In this document: in pieces, positions 23,658 to 36,686 of the stretch
Numbering within the stretch: position 1 is the first letter of the stretch
Layout of the letters: every line of letters begins with the position of its first letter
Origin: Cylindrodendrum hubeiense
Taxonomy: Eukaryota > Ascomycota > Sordariomycetes > Hypocreales > Nectriaceae
Length of the DNA stretch: 64,000 nucleotides
Direction: 5' to 3'
Assembly (NCBI GenBank): GCA_014621425.1
Contig: JAANBB010000127.1
Coordinates: 28,306 to 92,305 of the forward strand
Position numbers and translations under genes: made by a program
Notes under the pieces: model-generated
The model's input: only the letters and a program-made list of their open reading frames with translations
Databases searched by the model: none
Told to the model about the DNA's origin: nothing

Positions 23658-26404
23658 TTAATCATCGTAGGGTTCCTCACAATCCTCATCAATTTCACCC
23701 TCCTCGTAGTCTTCATCAGTTTCCCCTTCCTCGTATCCCTCGTCCGGAATATAGTCAAGATCATTGTTATCATCGTTGTAACTGTCATCACTGTCGTCGC
23801 CGGCCTCAATCTCGTCGTCAATCTCGACTTCGACTTCGTCAACATTTTCATTAGTCCTGAGATCCCGAAGAAAATTACTCATGACCGTATGAATCCCTTC
23901 GGAACTTCGTTTGTAGACCGTGTTCCAGCCACCTTCTGGGCCCAGCCTTGGCGTACCGAAGGCAAAATTGAACTCGAGTTTCCGGGATAATAAACGCAAA
24001 ACTACATCCTCTGCACTCGCTCTGTCAACTAAGAAGATGCGCCACCCTGAATCTGCCTCAGGCTTCTCCAAGTATGCCATGACAGATATCTCAACGATAG
24101 GGATAGTTGTCCAAGGCGACACTAATGAAGTATCCGGCTTTTTATCAAATACCTGCTTGTCGACTCTTGATGAAACCCGAAGATATGAAGCTGTTGGCTC
24201 GTTATAGCCTATCCTGTGAGATTTATATATCCTCCAAACAAGATCTCGAGACTTGCTCTTAGAGAATGGAATCATTTTGCAAATGGGCAGGGTAGGATCA
24301 TCTCCAAAAATGTCGTCTGATTCAATGGCCTGGGAGTTTCTTCTGTTGATCAGCTTAGGTGACTGAGATGACCGGTAGAGACAACCCGAAAGGGTAGTTG
24401 AAGAGTTGGTTCTAAGATGGAAATCGGCCATCTTCATAACCAGTTTAGTGTCAGTGACTGGACCAGGCGATGTTATTGAAGCTGGGGGAGATTTTGAATA
24501 TTTCTCAGTACCATCGAACGCAAGCTTGTATAGAGACCCAATGACATCTCTAGATACTGCCAAATAGCTGAGTTCCCGAACTTGTTCCCAGTCAGGGTCA
24601 AGATAGGCCGAGAAAGTAAGCAGGACGTGGAACTCCTCAACGCCACCGATAAATTCGAGATGATCTCTGGAAACCCCAGTCCAAGCTTGCTCGATAGTTG
24701 AAAGGCTTTCCGATCGAAGCAAAAGCTTCTTCTCTTTCTCAAGGCGGTGGATTATGAGAGAAAGAAGACGTTGAGATTTCTCACCCTTGTCTTTTGAAGC
24801 GAATAGCGTGTGTATGGTTTCTTTGCTGATAATAAGACCCACGAACCGAGATTGAACCCGATCACCAAATTTAAAAGTAATCAAGTCGGAATTGATGCGT
24901 TTCAAAATCTCATCCTCGTCTGCATAGATTGAACTTTGAATTATAGCTGGATACTTTTCAGTATCTCGCACACATGGATGCACCCGATGTTGGGGTATGG
25001 GGGTAGGGTCGGCTTCGGTTCGAGGGAGCTCTGTCTCGTCAAGTCGACCAAGAGAAGTCCTATGACCGGTGGTTCTGGTTGATAGTACTTTACCGTGCTT
25101 CGGCCTGTGTGGGATTGAAGCGACGGTCATTGGATCGCTCACCGAGAGAGCTCCAGAGAATGTGGCAGGTGTTGAAGGAGCTTCCTTAGTGAAATCTTCC
25201 AGTTGGCGAATGATGTTCTCTCGGTAAACATCCCGAGCCCAATCGAGAATGTAGTCCAGGATCAGTACAAGGCCGAGGGCGTGATCTTCCGTGGTGATTT
25301 TGCCGCTCCAGAGATCCATTATATCCTACGTAGTGTTAAATGGAACGATATTCGTAGGAGGTATACTTACGAAGCACTCGACACCTTCGCGATAAGTAAT
25401 ATAAGCTCCTGAGACTTGCCAATATTCACCACGATGTGAAAGACACCAGACAACTGGTTCGAAACTCTCAGAGAGACTTTCTTGGAGGAGGAGTAGATGG
25501 CGGATAATAAATGCCATCTGGCATTCAATAGCGTTTTGAGAGGTGGCAGCCTTGCCGGACTTGGATTCATTCACCAGGAATGGGAACAAGGGAAATGCGC
25601 CGTCCTTGAATGGTGAGCTCGTGATCCGCGACTCAAGAGTTTCCCCCGCACCATCTCGTCCGGTATCCTTTTTCTCCAGGACGCGGCTGATTCTTTCTAC
25701 TTTTCGCAGACCATAAATTAGATCGGGTGCTTCAGTAGCCTTGTGTAGCTTCTTTCCCAACTCCGTTTCGTGCTTGATACGACCTTCGAGTCGACTGCCG
25801 AATATCTTGACCGGTTGTAAATTTCTATTCTGGATCGTAAAAGAAAACTTGCGAAAGTACTGGGAGAGTTACATACGGCTTCGGATCTCTTTTAGAGCAG
25901 GGGCATGTGAATTCTTTGTCTTGACGATCAGATTGCTTGCTGGATTTGAGATCCTCGTCAAGTTCAACATCCGATTGCCATGGTTTGCCGTCACAAGCAG
26001 GACTACAAAGATTAGGATGAAATTTCCACAAGGGCCCATGACTCTTACCAAGTGGATTCAAGCTCAAATCGCCGGAAAAGGCGTCTTTCGATTGTGTGTC
26101 TCCATTCAGTTTCATTCATCTTATCCTCCCTGCACCTCCTGGCTTCCATGACAATAGCATGTGATCTTTCTTTGGTTTCCTCAATCCATAGTCTATTCTT
26201 GTCAATATTAACATCCTTCCTCCAAGAATCGTAACTGTAGCTTCCAAGTTCCTTGATTTGCTCAAAAGTCGGTCGTAGGCTCTTTGGCCACTCGTCAGAT
26301 GGGAAGTGAGAGAATTTGATTCGATATTCCTCCATTAATGCCTCACGCTCATTGTTGGAGATAATTCCCCGAGAAGATCTACGCCTGGAAGACGGTGAAG
26401 CCAT
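23658..26404 (-). CDS. Uncharacterised 867-aa fungal protein, possible PD-(D/E)XK-like core and acidic tail
   Basis: Four exons: 26049-26404, 25877-26002, 25371-25824 and 23658-25325. They sum to 2604 nt, with intron phases that fit and GT-AG ends (donors GTAAGA, GTATGT, GTAAGT). The N-terminal ~118 residues are charged and helical. Exon 2 brings CPAC (119-122) and CPC (152-154), a likely metal site. The middle has APDLIYGL with Asp195 and FPFLVNESKS with Glu247-x-Lys249, then a Gln-rich helix. This D...ExK order is like PD-(D/E)XK nucleases, an inference from motif only. A VLILDYILDWARD block follows, as seen in many unnamed fungal proteins. The last ~60 residues are almost all Asp/Glu. No signal peptide, so probably intracellular. 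The nuclease idea is untested. Confidence 0.7.
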
Positions 26405-27781
26405 TGCCTGTCACGTTTTGTTGTTGGGAGATTTCGGTGCTCCTGGGGAGTGCTGTGGAGGAAGCTGACAATTGGGAGCATGCATGGGTCACGCGCCTCT
26501 TTATAGATTGCATCATAGGGGGCTCGTGTACATTGTCTTAGATTTTAGCCAATTGAGTTTAGAGGATGGCACAGCGCTTATACATTCATCGTAGGATTTA
26601 ACACAAGCAGAACAGGTTCGGATGACCCCGGCATGGACATATGCATGTTGGTTGATAGAACTTCCAAATACAGTTTAACACAACATATTTTAAGTGGACA
26701 TGCCCCATACCAATGCTGTTCTATGATTCCATTCGCTGTATTCTTCATGCCTGCATGTTCCCTTCGGTCCGCTGTGTTGCCATCCTGCGGCTGAGAGGCA
26801 CCATACCTGTTGGATATTAGGCACAAAAGTGTCTCAGCAAATATGCACCTGAGAATGTTTTGATTTAGAATTGTTGGGACAATAGCCGAGGCAGCCGGAA
26901 TGTGTTTCATCCATCCGTCGACGCCACGTATCCAGATTTTGGATCACTGCGGTAAAATCAGCACCATGTGCGAGGCGGCCATCACCCAAGTTGTGAGATA
27001 AGGAGCCTGAATGGAACGATGTTGGTTTATTTCAAAAGGGAGTTCGTTGCCTTTGAACTCGATGCATTGACACTGACTTCTGGCCTTCGAAACTGCCATT
27101 GTCGTGAACCGGCAGAAGTACTTTTTACCAAGGCTCCCCAAAAGTGATGTGAAATTACACCTCTTATGCTCCGCCTTCTACCTCCGTCCGTTCTCGATGC
27201 GCATTGTATACCATGACAATTAAGCTTAACCGCTGATTAAAAATTATCGATTTCATGCCCGCCATGTTCGATATGTAAAAAGGAGATTAGGGATTGCAGG
27301 CGCTAGGTTTTGGAGTTTAGTAGACACGCCGCCTTTGACTAGGTAATCCTGTGTGATGTATTTCACTTGACATTTGAGACTGACCTACGTCCCACACCCT
27401 ATCCTCAACTTGCTCAGGGACAAACGGAGAATGCTAAAATGCCCAATAGCAGTCGTAGCGCCTCGCAGGAAAAATAAAACCTCCCTTACCTTGCTGCGGC
27501 TACGGCTGAAGAGGGTAAAAGATGACGCAGTAAAATAGAGCCCGAATGTCCGCGTCCTCATGAACAGACTTCGGGATTTATTAATTGGCCGGCGACGAAT
27601 TCGGTTGTGGTGGTGGTGGCTGTGCTTTGTAGCCTAAGGTCTGGCGGCATCGGATTTTCATGGGCTGGAGATAAATGACCGACTCCCCTTCCCGTTGTAT
27701 CTAAGAATACTACAATGCATCGGCTTGGGCTCAATTATAAAACAGAGATCGTTTCTGCCTACTCCTCCGCAACATTGAAAA
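26405..27781. other. Intergenic, no gene seen
   Basis: 1.4 kb without a supported ORF; the 110-codon minus frame at 26578-26910 has no domain and lies in AT-rich DNA. Includes the upstream region of the 867-aa gene. Confidence 0.45.
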
Positions 27782-28051
27782 ATGACCGCCGAAATGTCAT
27801 CCGAGAAGAGGAGCTCTATATCCATTCCTAATACAGACGCCCAGGGAACCACGGAGTAACACGGTCATCTCGATGAGCCTCCACCGTCATATGAAGAAGC
27901 CGCTGGAGCAGAGACCTCCAATGTCCAGCTATCAAATGAAAAGCAACGTCTCCCTGAGTACATCGAGAAAGCAGCCGCAAAAAGGACAGACATGCGATCC
28001 ATTGCGATGTGGCTCAATAACAGGATTGTGGAAGTACCAATGCCACCCACC
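27782..28051 (+). pseudogene. Short fungal ORF with a PPPSYEEA motif, interrupted by one TAA
   Basis: From ATG 27782 the frame reads a Ser-rich start, meets TAA about 28 codons in (near 27857), and then continues in the same frame with DEPPPSYEEAAG and a charged helical segment to TAA near 28051. The composition on both sides of the stop looks coding, and the stop is one C-to-T change from CAA. PPxY-like motifs near a protein's start often bind WW domains. It could be the first exon of a larger gene with the frames at 28143-29585, but I could not find a convincing splice path. Confidence 0.35.
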
Positions 28052-28142
28052 TAACTCTACCTCCTTGACTTAAGGAAGACACGGATGAAAAAAGAAAGAC
28101 CAAACGTCGGATATAATAAGCCCAGAAATATTCGAGTTTGAA

Positions 28143-29585
28143 TTGGTTTGCCTTGACTGCATGGACTATGAATCTGAGTGTAGATGCTCCTCAAGCTCCC
28201 CTAGGCTTGGAAGTTTTACAAGCAGGCTCCCACATGCGACGCAACCCTATGGGGGGGCCTTTCCATGTCCCCCGGGCCTCGTTGAGGATATTAGGATGGC
28301 GTCAACTCACAAAGCCTCAGCTGTGGCTCATGTCTTTTGGCCAGTCATTTGCCAAGGCATGATCCCTATCCTCACCAATGAGTTTCTTGTTATTATCCGT
28401 TCTCGGGCAATGGAACGCACGGCCAGTGCAAAATAATTTCTTTCTGAGCTGGGCAACCCAATTTACAAGACAGAACAAACTAGCCGCGAGTGTGGTTGCG
28501 AGAAGCACGTCTGTGAAAAGATCGTACCTCGTTATGGGAACCCCAACTATGATGAGGCCATGAAGAAGACCAAGACCATCATTTACACGACAAATGGGAG
28601 GTCCTTTGCAACAGTACGGATGGCTAATGGTATAACACGCGTTAGTATAAAAAAACTTGGTCTACTGGATATCACTACGTCGGAAGAAAGCGACTTTATG
28701 CTTTACTGCTCCATATTACCATCGCTAGAGCCCCTAGACCCGTTCCCTGCGCCTAACCCGGCATTATTCTCCTGGGACTTGGTCCTCACCTCGTTGCTAG
28801 CAGAAATTTTCTGCTGCAAAAACATGAGTGAATCACGCTACCAGTACGTGCCACTCAAGAGGATGTCTCATCATAAGAGAAGAACCTGCTGCGTTTTACG
28901 ATCAGGGATGTTAAGGGTGGGAACAGGCTACTTGGTCCTAGATACGAGCATCAGAGTCGACCGGGTCAATGAACCGGTTAGGGATCAGCAGATGTTCCGC
29001 TCGGAGGCCATAAATAGCCCACTTACACAGCAGAGAGGGTTCAGGTCGATTTTACCAGAGTCGCAGCCGATGTTGCAAGATTGCTTGCATGCCCCCAAAG
29101 GCCACGGTTGGACTGGCGTGTCATTCGAGAAGAGTGCCGACTATGCGAAGTTAAATAAGGGCTTTATGATATTCAACAGTACCAAAGCAGTGCTGGGAAT
29201 TCCCGGGATCCCCTTGAGGGGATATATGTGCAGTGGAAAATGCACGGAAAAGGGGAGAAAGATTATGGCCGATTGTGCTGGTTTTACACCTCCCAACTTG
29301 GAATCCAGGGAAACGACGATGTATATTTTGGGCAATGAACCTGTGCCGTATATTGTTGTCTCACAATACGCGCACGATCATCCCAAGCCGTTTTTTTCGT
29401 TACTAACCGTCAGTGCTTGGGATGTACTGTGCTGGAGGTCCCGCGCGGGAGCGTTGTCGCAGGGATGCTGCCATTGTTTCCAATTTATCTATCAGACGGG
29501 GCTTAAAGGATTTGGACTAGAAAGGCGAGATGATGACATCAACATTAGATTCTGGCTCAGCACTGAAATTTGGCTATCAGACTGA
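28143..29585 (+). pseudogene. Unrecognised long frame split by one TAA (possible degraded gene)
   Basis: Two open segments, 28143-28436 and 28437-29585, are in the same frame and separated only by TAA at 28434-28436. The first has CLDCMD and ECRC Cys motifs. After the stop there is a Cys-containing stretch (ECGCEKHVCEK) and a 341-codon frame from ATG 28560 with no domain I recognise. Either a decayed gene or exons with an unseen intron. Length alone gives some support. Confidence 0.35.
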
Positions 29586-31878
29586 GTTTTTGATTTGCCT
29601 GACTGGTATACAACTGGTATAATCCTGCATTCAAGTATCTATCTGGAGTCACTTTACTCGTTCGCATCATCCATCGAATTGGAATTGCGGAAGTCTTTTT
29701 AATGAGATAATGTCCATACAAATGTCAGAATCTAGTTAGTACATGCCCAACTATACCGCCTCCCATGAAGCTCTGGTTCTAGTGCGCTATTACTAGTCTC
29801 ATCCTCATCACATATGTGCTTAAGAAGATGTAGCAGAAAACATTCTCATGGCTAGATGTATAATAATAAATGTTAAGCTGGCTGTTCGGGTAACAAAATC
29901 CTGCTGTAGAGGGGCCTGATTGTGGCTTGCGAAACTCCCCTCCAAGCCGCGGTGTTAAACAGCGACACAGTCTCGCAAATAAAGACAAGAATATTGGACT
30001 GGAGAAAAGGAGAAAGGACCCGAATGCTTGGTAAGTTCTTGCAAGAACACGAGCGAGCATTGGCTGGACATGAATTTTCCTCGACGTTTGCCAGTCTCTA
30101 AATACCTAAAAGCCCCGCAGTGGCTATTATTGTGTCCGTGTCCTGTGCGATAAGACGAGATCGTGTTATGGATTTGGTAGAATATAATCCATGCCACTGC
30201 CTCAAGTCTTTCGCTTCTATAGTAAGTGATGTAGAGTACAGAACAATGCACAGAATACGCATCGAAGAGGCACTGAGAGACCCACCATATACAGAAGCGC
30301 TCATCAAGTAGCTAGCGCCGAGACGGCCCCCCATGTGGCCCCCGATCTTCAATAACAGATCTTGACTCAACTCAAACGGTCGAGAGAACACATAGCGGGG
30401 CAGGTTATCCACCCAGGCTCGCGCGATTTGCTAGTCCATTGTTAGCTCAGTGACCAAGGCGTTTGAGGATGCCACACTATGCCGAATGCAGAGAAAGTCA
30501 TCACACACGAGATCGAGGTTCCGCTGGGTTAGGTCGTTAGCTGAACGGCGGGCGCAGAAGATGGGAGCCGGGCGGCTAATATTACGAGGGTCAATGTACA
30601 CTCCTCTGGTGAGGTGGGCCGACTTGGTAAAGTGGATGCCAACGGTAAAATTGGAACGGCTGAGAAACAGAGCACAACGCGGTAAATGCCAAGAGTGGCG
30701 AAATGGTTCACGGGGGTAATCTACGATTGAAGTAGACCGACGGGGGGTTTGGAAAACTAAAGATGCATAGCATGCCGTGAAGGACTCGATGTAAGTGATT
30801 CATATGTAATATTCAGGAGGGTTAATTTATATCTCTGCGTTTGGTTTCATGTAATGGAGAGGTAAGGATGGTGGCGTATGTGATGCACCAAGTTGACCCC
30901 CCTCACTCATTGAATATTGGAATCAATTTTCAGTGCGGGAGCCTCTCGTGGCATAACCATCAGGCTTTTATGCTGATTTAACGCGTTTCTCCAGGGTTGA
31001 TGCTACCCAATGTCATCGCCGTCAGCAGGGCAAGTAATTACTATCATCGGCACTCTCTAGTTTTCAGTGACAACATGTGCATTGTCATCAGCCCTAAAAA
31101 GAGAGTAATCGAGTGTCAGAGAGATGCTTCATAGGCCGCGATGTTGAACCGAACAACATGGATCATTGCGCCTGAAATATTTTACGGTACTAATCGACAA
31201 CAGAGCGAATGCCACCCAAAGTAAGCCACCCAAAGTGAGAACTCCTGGATATTGTCAATGAATCCGGGGGGTATGGTGTGATTTGGAAATGGTAGGCTTG
31301 GCCCTGCAAGGGTGGGTAAAGGTGAACGGTCACAGCGAGTCTATGTTTGCTTGTCATTGCGTTGCAACGAGAGCCGCGGAGCGTTGGTTGTCCGGTGATT
31401 GAACAGCCAAAAGTGACTGGTCGCCGTGGCGGAAGCAAGCCGTAATCACTAGCGTGGCCTGATACAACGGTGGAATTGAGGATATTGAGTCTCCTGATTG
31501 GATATGGAGCTGAATGTGAGGCAGGGCGGCGCCCGGCATACGCATCCATGTCGGGATACAGCCAATAACCAGGGCGTTCAGATGGTGGTGGGAGGGGCAA
31601 ATTGGCAAAAACCAGGCTGTCGGTATGCAGCCAACAACATAAAAAAGCTGCTGCCGTGTTTCTGATCCCTCCAATCGCTGCCGTTCCCCCAAGCTTCTTG
31701 TTTTCTCCTGTCTCATTGTCCACTCCTTGCCCACTCCTTGCCCACTCCTGGCCTGAATGGCTCAAAACCCCACTTTCTCGCCATCTCCCCGACGCGCGAG
31801 CCTGACGCTCCAGCTCCAAGTTGGTCGCAGCAAACCACCCCAGAATCTCAATCTCATGCAGGTTCGCCTGGGAAAACC
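29586..31878. other. Gene-poor stretch upstream of the C2H2 gene
   Basis: Minus-strand frames at 30098-30412 and 31190-31819 have no recognisable domain. The latter overlaps the 5' leader of the C2H2 gene and is probably chance. The last few hundred bases, with CCACTCCTTG repeats near 31720-31745, should hold the C2H2 gene's promoter and leader. Confidence 0.4.
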
Positions 31879-34800
31879 ATGGCAGACTCCGAGATTCCCG
31901 CTCTGCGGCATATCGACGCGATAAATGAGTGCGTGTCGCAATGGAACCGAAATCGCGAGGCCATCGAGTCGCCCCATGATCTGTATCAAGCGCGGGTAGC
32001 AGGCCTGAATGCGAAGGTTGAGAATGAGTTCACGCTTATGCCATCCAACCGGACTGCGTCAGATGTGACGGCGCGTGCAAACCACGTAATCCAATGGGGA
32101 ATTGAACTCGGCCGCCTACACGAAAACCATGCTGCCACTATCGCAGATGACGAGAACGCTTATAAACAATCACTGAACGAGCATGTCGAAAGCCTGGTCG
32201 AAAGAATCATCGACATAGTTGGGAAGCCCATGGTAGCACGCAAGCTCCAGGCAGGCCAAATCAGTACCGCTGGAGAATCGCCACCCCATCCCGCCAACAG
32301 CGTCCCTACTCCAAGGGAGTCCACGCCAGAAGAGAGCACGCTACCGGCAGATGGTGCTTTGCCAGAAGAGCCAATGCGGACAGAAGAAAGTACGCAACCG
32401 CAGGAGACGGCAGAGCCACAAGAGACGACAGAAACGCAAGAGAGCGCGCGGTCTGTTGAGGCTACGCAGTCGGCAGTTGATCACACATCCCCACAACCAG
32501 ATGTTCACGTTCCCGATGCCGATGAGCAAGAGCCCGGCATCAGACTAAACGAGCCCGACACCAATGTACAAAATCCGGATACCGACATGCAAGAGCCTGA
32601 AACCCAAGAGCCTGACGAACCCGAGCACGAGCCCGAACCCGAACCTCAATTCACCAGCCCGGTGAGTCCATGATGCCTAATCCAATCTGCATCGGACTTG
32701 GTCAGTTGCTAATGACGCCAGACCAAACGAACAAGGTCAACAGCCGCAGGTCCTCAGAAACCACCAAAGCGCGCTCGCACAAGCCAAACAAAGGACCAAG
32801 CGCAGCCTTCAGCCACAGAGAAAGTCATCGACTTCAATGATGTTTTCCAAAATGGGAAGGCCACCACGAAGCACATCATCATTGAGCATCAAGAAGAGTG
32901 GTACATTCTTCAGTGCGAGGAGCACGGGAAGTACTTCACCACAGAGCACCCCATCAAGGGTGCTGCTAAACACCTCAGCAGCGAGGCCCACAGCAGAATG
33001 TCGAAGGATTACCAACTAGCCATCGACTGTCTTGGTACTCGCGTTCTACACTGCAACTCGAGGAGCGCAGAGAGAAACAACCAAGTCAGTCGTGAAGCGT
33101 TCAGGAATGGCCATCAAAATCCAAGGAAGGATAAGCCGGCTAAGAAAAAAAGGTCTGACCTCTCCGACAACCCATATTCATTCCAACCTGCTCAATTGTC
33201 AAGGAATAAAGAACCAGCGAGTACACAAACTACACAAACTCGCGGTCGAAGAATGCGTGGAGCTGGCGTAAGAGTTATTGACCCAACCCCCGGCGAAATC
33301 TACCTTGGGTACTACAACTCGTGGCATGCTGTTCTCGTTCTCCCGAGTGTACACGTTGAGGGGGCTGTTTATCCCGACTTGCCTGGTACGATTGATGATA
33401 TGGAACTCATGGACGATATACCGGAGTGTTTCGACCTCGACCCACGCACTGGTCTTGACCCGCGCACTGGCATTCTTAAATGGAAGAAAGGCTATGAAGA
33501 CGGCGGGCCATCTGTAACTGAGAGGCAGTTCCCGATCATGTTCTTTGACGGCCTGGACTTCTCAAATAACAGTTCTGTCGCATGGCTGCACGCGAAGGAT
33601 CTCAAAGAAATGGATGTGCATGGGCCTGAGCTCAAGCTTCTTCCAAACTGGAAATCTATCTTGAAATTTTTAGAGAAACGTTCCAGCAACGAAACTGAAG
33701 GACCGAAATCTGGAAACTCGGAGCAGGTGGATGCTGAAAATGGTTCAAGAGAAACAGAACCAGAAACGACTGATATGGACGTTGATGCGAATGTTGCGAA
33801 CGACGCTGAGCAGGTCGCAGAAGGACAATATGAGCAACCGGTCTCTCTTCCGCCTGAAATAGCCCAGAGTGAACCTCGAGAAGATGAACAAGGAGTTCAT
33901 GAAGCAACAAAATCCCCACCTTGTCTACTAGACGATCAAGGGATTCCCGACGCGATAAGCCCCTCCCCTCCTCCTTTGACAGACAATCAAGGAGTTACCG
34001 AAGCAACGAACCCCTCCCCTCCTCCTTTGACAGACGATCAAGGAGTTACCGAAGAAACGAACCCCTCCCCTCCTCTACTATACGATCGAGCAGTTTCTGA
34101 AACCACAGACTCCTCCCCCCCTCCTCTAATAGACGATCAAGAATATCCTGGAGCGACAAATCCCTCCCCTTCTTGTTTACTAGACGATCAAGGAGTTCCC
34201 GAGGTGACAAAGCCCTCCCCTCCTCGTCCACCAGGCGATCAAAGAGTTCCCAAAACGACATGCCCCTCCCCTTCTACTCTTCTAGACGATCAAGGAGTTC
34301 TTGAAGTGGCAAACCCACCCCCCTCCCCTCCAGCAGACGATCCAGGTGACTACTGGCCAGCTGCAGTACCTCATTCCACCAACGACTTGTTTGATCCATT
34401 TTCGAGTCAAATCAACTTCAATTTCAAGATACAATCTCAAACAGAAGGCCGGGGGGTGTCCGAAGGAACGTCAATTGATGGGATGTTTAGACCATTCCTC
34501 AATGAAGCTGGATTGAACACTGATCCCGATCCTATCTTGACGGAGTTTCCGGGATATCATTGTCCAACCGTCGTAACCATCAGCAGCGGCTCTCCAAGTA
34601 GATCAACTTCTGTTGCTCCTTCAGAGTTTCCTCCCCCTCCAGCAGAGGCTCCTCCCCCTCCAGCAGAGGCTCCTCGGGCCCCCACAGAGTATCATCCACC
34701 CCCCACAGAGTCTCATCAGCCCCTCACAGAGTCCCATCCGCCTCCCATAGAGTCCCATCCGCCTCCCACCGAGTCTCATCCGCCCCCAACAGAGTCTCAT

Positions 34801-35985
34801 CCGCCTCCTACGGAGTCCCATCCTCCTTCCGCAGAGTCTCATCCGCCCCAAGCGGAATCATCTCCAACGTTCGTCAAGCCCGAGATTACCACGGCACGCT
34901 CTGTTTCCTCTGCCCCAGTCGACAAACATCAAGAGAATGACGAGCCCGCAATGCTTGGAAGCGCTCAATTGATCCAAACTGCTATGGCTACGCTGCAAAT
35001 GGAGGGTTTATGGCCCGAAGATGGGTTCCCAGCTCCGACGGACATTGGTGGGTTCTACACAGCAGCAGCCAGCTCTGCGAGAAGCCGCGCGCATTCAGGG
35101 GAAGAAACAGTGCACCCATCCCCTATTCTCAACACACCACTTCCTTCGGAATCTCAAACAGTTGAAAACCAGGTTCCCACGTCACAAACGACTGGGCAAC
35201 CGTCACTATCAGCACATCTTCAGATAACTGAAGAGCCTTTCACTGCAACACAAACAACCAATCAGCCAACCAACTATGCCGCCTTCTTCGCCAATCTCTC
35301 TCATGTCGCCAATGATAGGCATGTCGAGAAAGCACGGGCTATTCTTAGAGACCAGACATCCATGCGCCGAGAAAACGGTCTCTCCATAGATACGGAGATG
35401 ACCGTTGAACAGAACATTCCAGCAGGGCCGCATCAACAATCTGGTATCCCAACTACTCACCGACCAAGCGTTGTGCTTCCTTCTCCCAAGGACCTCAACT
35501 CAAGCCTGGCGGTCCCGACCACAAATCATCTACCACCTCTAAATCCTAGGCCACCGAATCATGCTATCCCGATATCACTTTCGCAGTCCCAATATTCGAG
35601 TCCCGCACCCGCACTTGACTGCAAGGAACCTTTTCTGCGTCCTGAGCCCGGATCGATGCCGATTCCCCAGTTCCCATTACGAAACCTGCCATCGGGGCTT
35701 ATTCGACCACCACGACCTTTTTACAACCAACCTCTTAACGCACATCCAGTTCCAGTCTCTGGTTTGGCCTCTGGTCTACCTTCATCAAGCTCGGCATCAC
35801 AGCCACCTCTGAGTACACAAACGACCCATGGTCTCCCACAAGATCACACAAGAGCTGAGGATGCGCCCATGTTTAGTTGCCCATATTGCAAGAGGGAGTA
35901 CTTTCTACAGGCATGGAGAGATAAACATGTCCAGAAAACCCACCCCGGTCTCTGGCAGCAATTTGTCAATGGCCCTAATTATTAA
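31879..35985 (+). CDS. 1348-aa fungal C2H2 finger protein with two proline-rich tandem repeats
   Basis: Exons 31879-32661 and 32722-35985 join in phase 0 through a 60-nt intron (GTGAGT, branch GCTAATG, acceptor CCAG). I chose ATG 31879; the longer frame from 31738 begins with TTG. The N-terminal ~150 residues are helical, followed by a Glu/Pro/Thr-rich acidic linker. Around residue 320-355 lies a Cys/His motif (LQCEEHGKYF ... HP ... KHL ... H) typical of fungus-specific proteins. A Lys-rich stretch and a GEIYLGYYNSWHAV block follow. Nine 17-aa repeats (33886-34345) and about ten 7-aa repeats of the HPPPTES type (34627-34860) come next. A single C2H2 finger (C-x2-C-x12-H-x4-H) ends the protein at about 1313-1336. 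Probably nuclear; role unknown. It runs convergently toward the TcA gene. Confidence 0.82.
33886..34345 (+). repeat. 51-bp in-frame tandem repeat (about nine copies)
   Basis: Each unit encodes 17 residues of the form L-x-D-D-Q-G-V-x-E-x-T-x-P-S-P-P-x. Copies differ by a few residues and one copy is 16 residues long. Being in frame, copy-number change would alter only protein length. Confidence 0.85.
34627..34860 (+). repeat. 21-bp in-frame tandem repeat (about ten copies)
   Basis: Units encode HPPPTES and close variants (HQPLTES, HPPPIES, HPPSAES), preceded by APPPPAE copies. Low-complexity, proline-rich, in the linker of the C2H2 protein. Confidence 0.85.
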
Positions 35986-36686
35986 ATACTTTAGATATGT
36001 GTCTTGGAACATTTTAGCTCGAGGCAATATGAATAAATACTCACCCTCATTGAGATTTTACTTATAAAATTTTGAGATGCAGTTCAGTATACTAGTATCA
36101 TCTTGTGGCAGTTCTCAGCCACTTGCTGTCTTTTCTCAAACCCAAACTCAATTAACTTTCTGTCATTAAGCACATGAAATCTTCCGGGGAAGGTAGTTCA
36201 TCCTGAAAAACCTCCATCATGGGTCCAAGAGTCAAAGCCAGGGCCACGGCCCAAGTAATTATTAGCCAGCCAGCAGTCTCAGCTGTGATAGCTACCCTGT
36301 ACTTGGTAGATACCAGCCGAGCGTGCTGTCTTGCCCCATATTAGATTTTGTAGACATGTCCATGTCCTCACGACGGTAATTAAATAACAATAACCTGTAC
36401 TTAAGCTTAGGGACCCCGGCCTTAGTGCTTGAGACTCCAAGCTCTAAACAGTTTAATTAAGTGAGCAGAGGTTTTATCATAGAGCTATGCGCGTTGAAGC
36501 CTTAGAGCTCCTAAAAACTTATATCTCCAAGGGAATAAAGCCCATTCCTATCAATGTCCCTACTAATAACGTAAATCTCTTCCTCGATCAAGCTTGTCGG
36601 CTACGCTGCACACTATCACGTGTAACTGTTATCCAAACTTCTTCATCGTATTGTATTCATTTTTTGATGAAGAGTTCCGACCTGTA
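35986..36686. other. Convergent 3' intergenic region
   Basis: AT-rich spacer between the C2H2 gene (plus) and the TcA-like gene (minus), so it holds both 3' ends. AATAAA-like words occur near 36030 and 36534. No gene seen. Confidence 0.55.

Noticed and set aside
31190..31819. 209-codon minus ORF upstream of the C2H2 gene
   Set aside because: No domain, overlaps the other gene's leader, composition not coding-like.
31738..31878. N-terminal extension of the C2H2 protein
   Set aside because: The frame begins with TTG; the first ATG is 31879 and fits the fungal start context.
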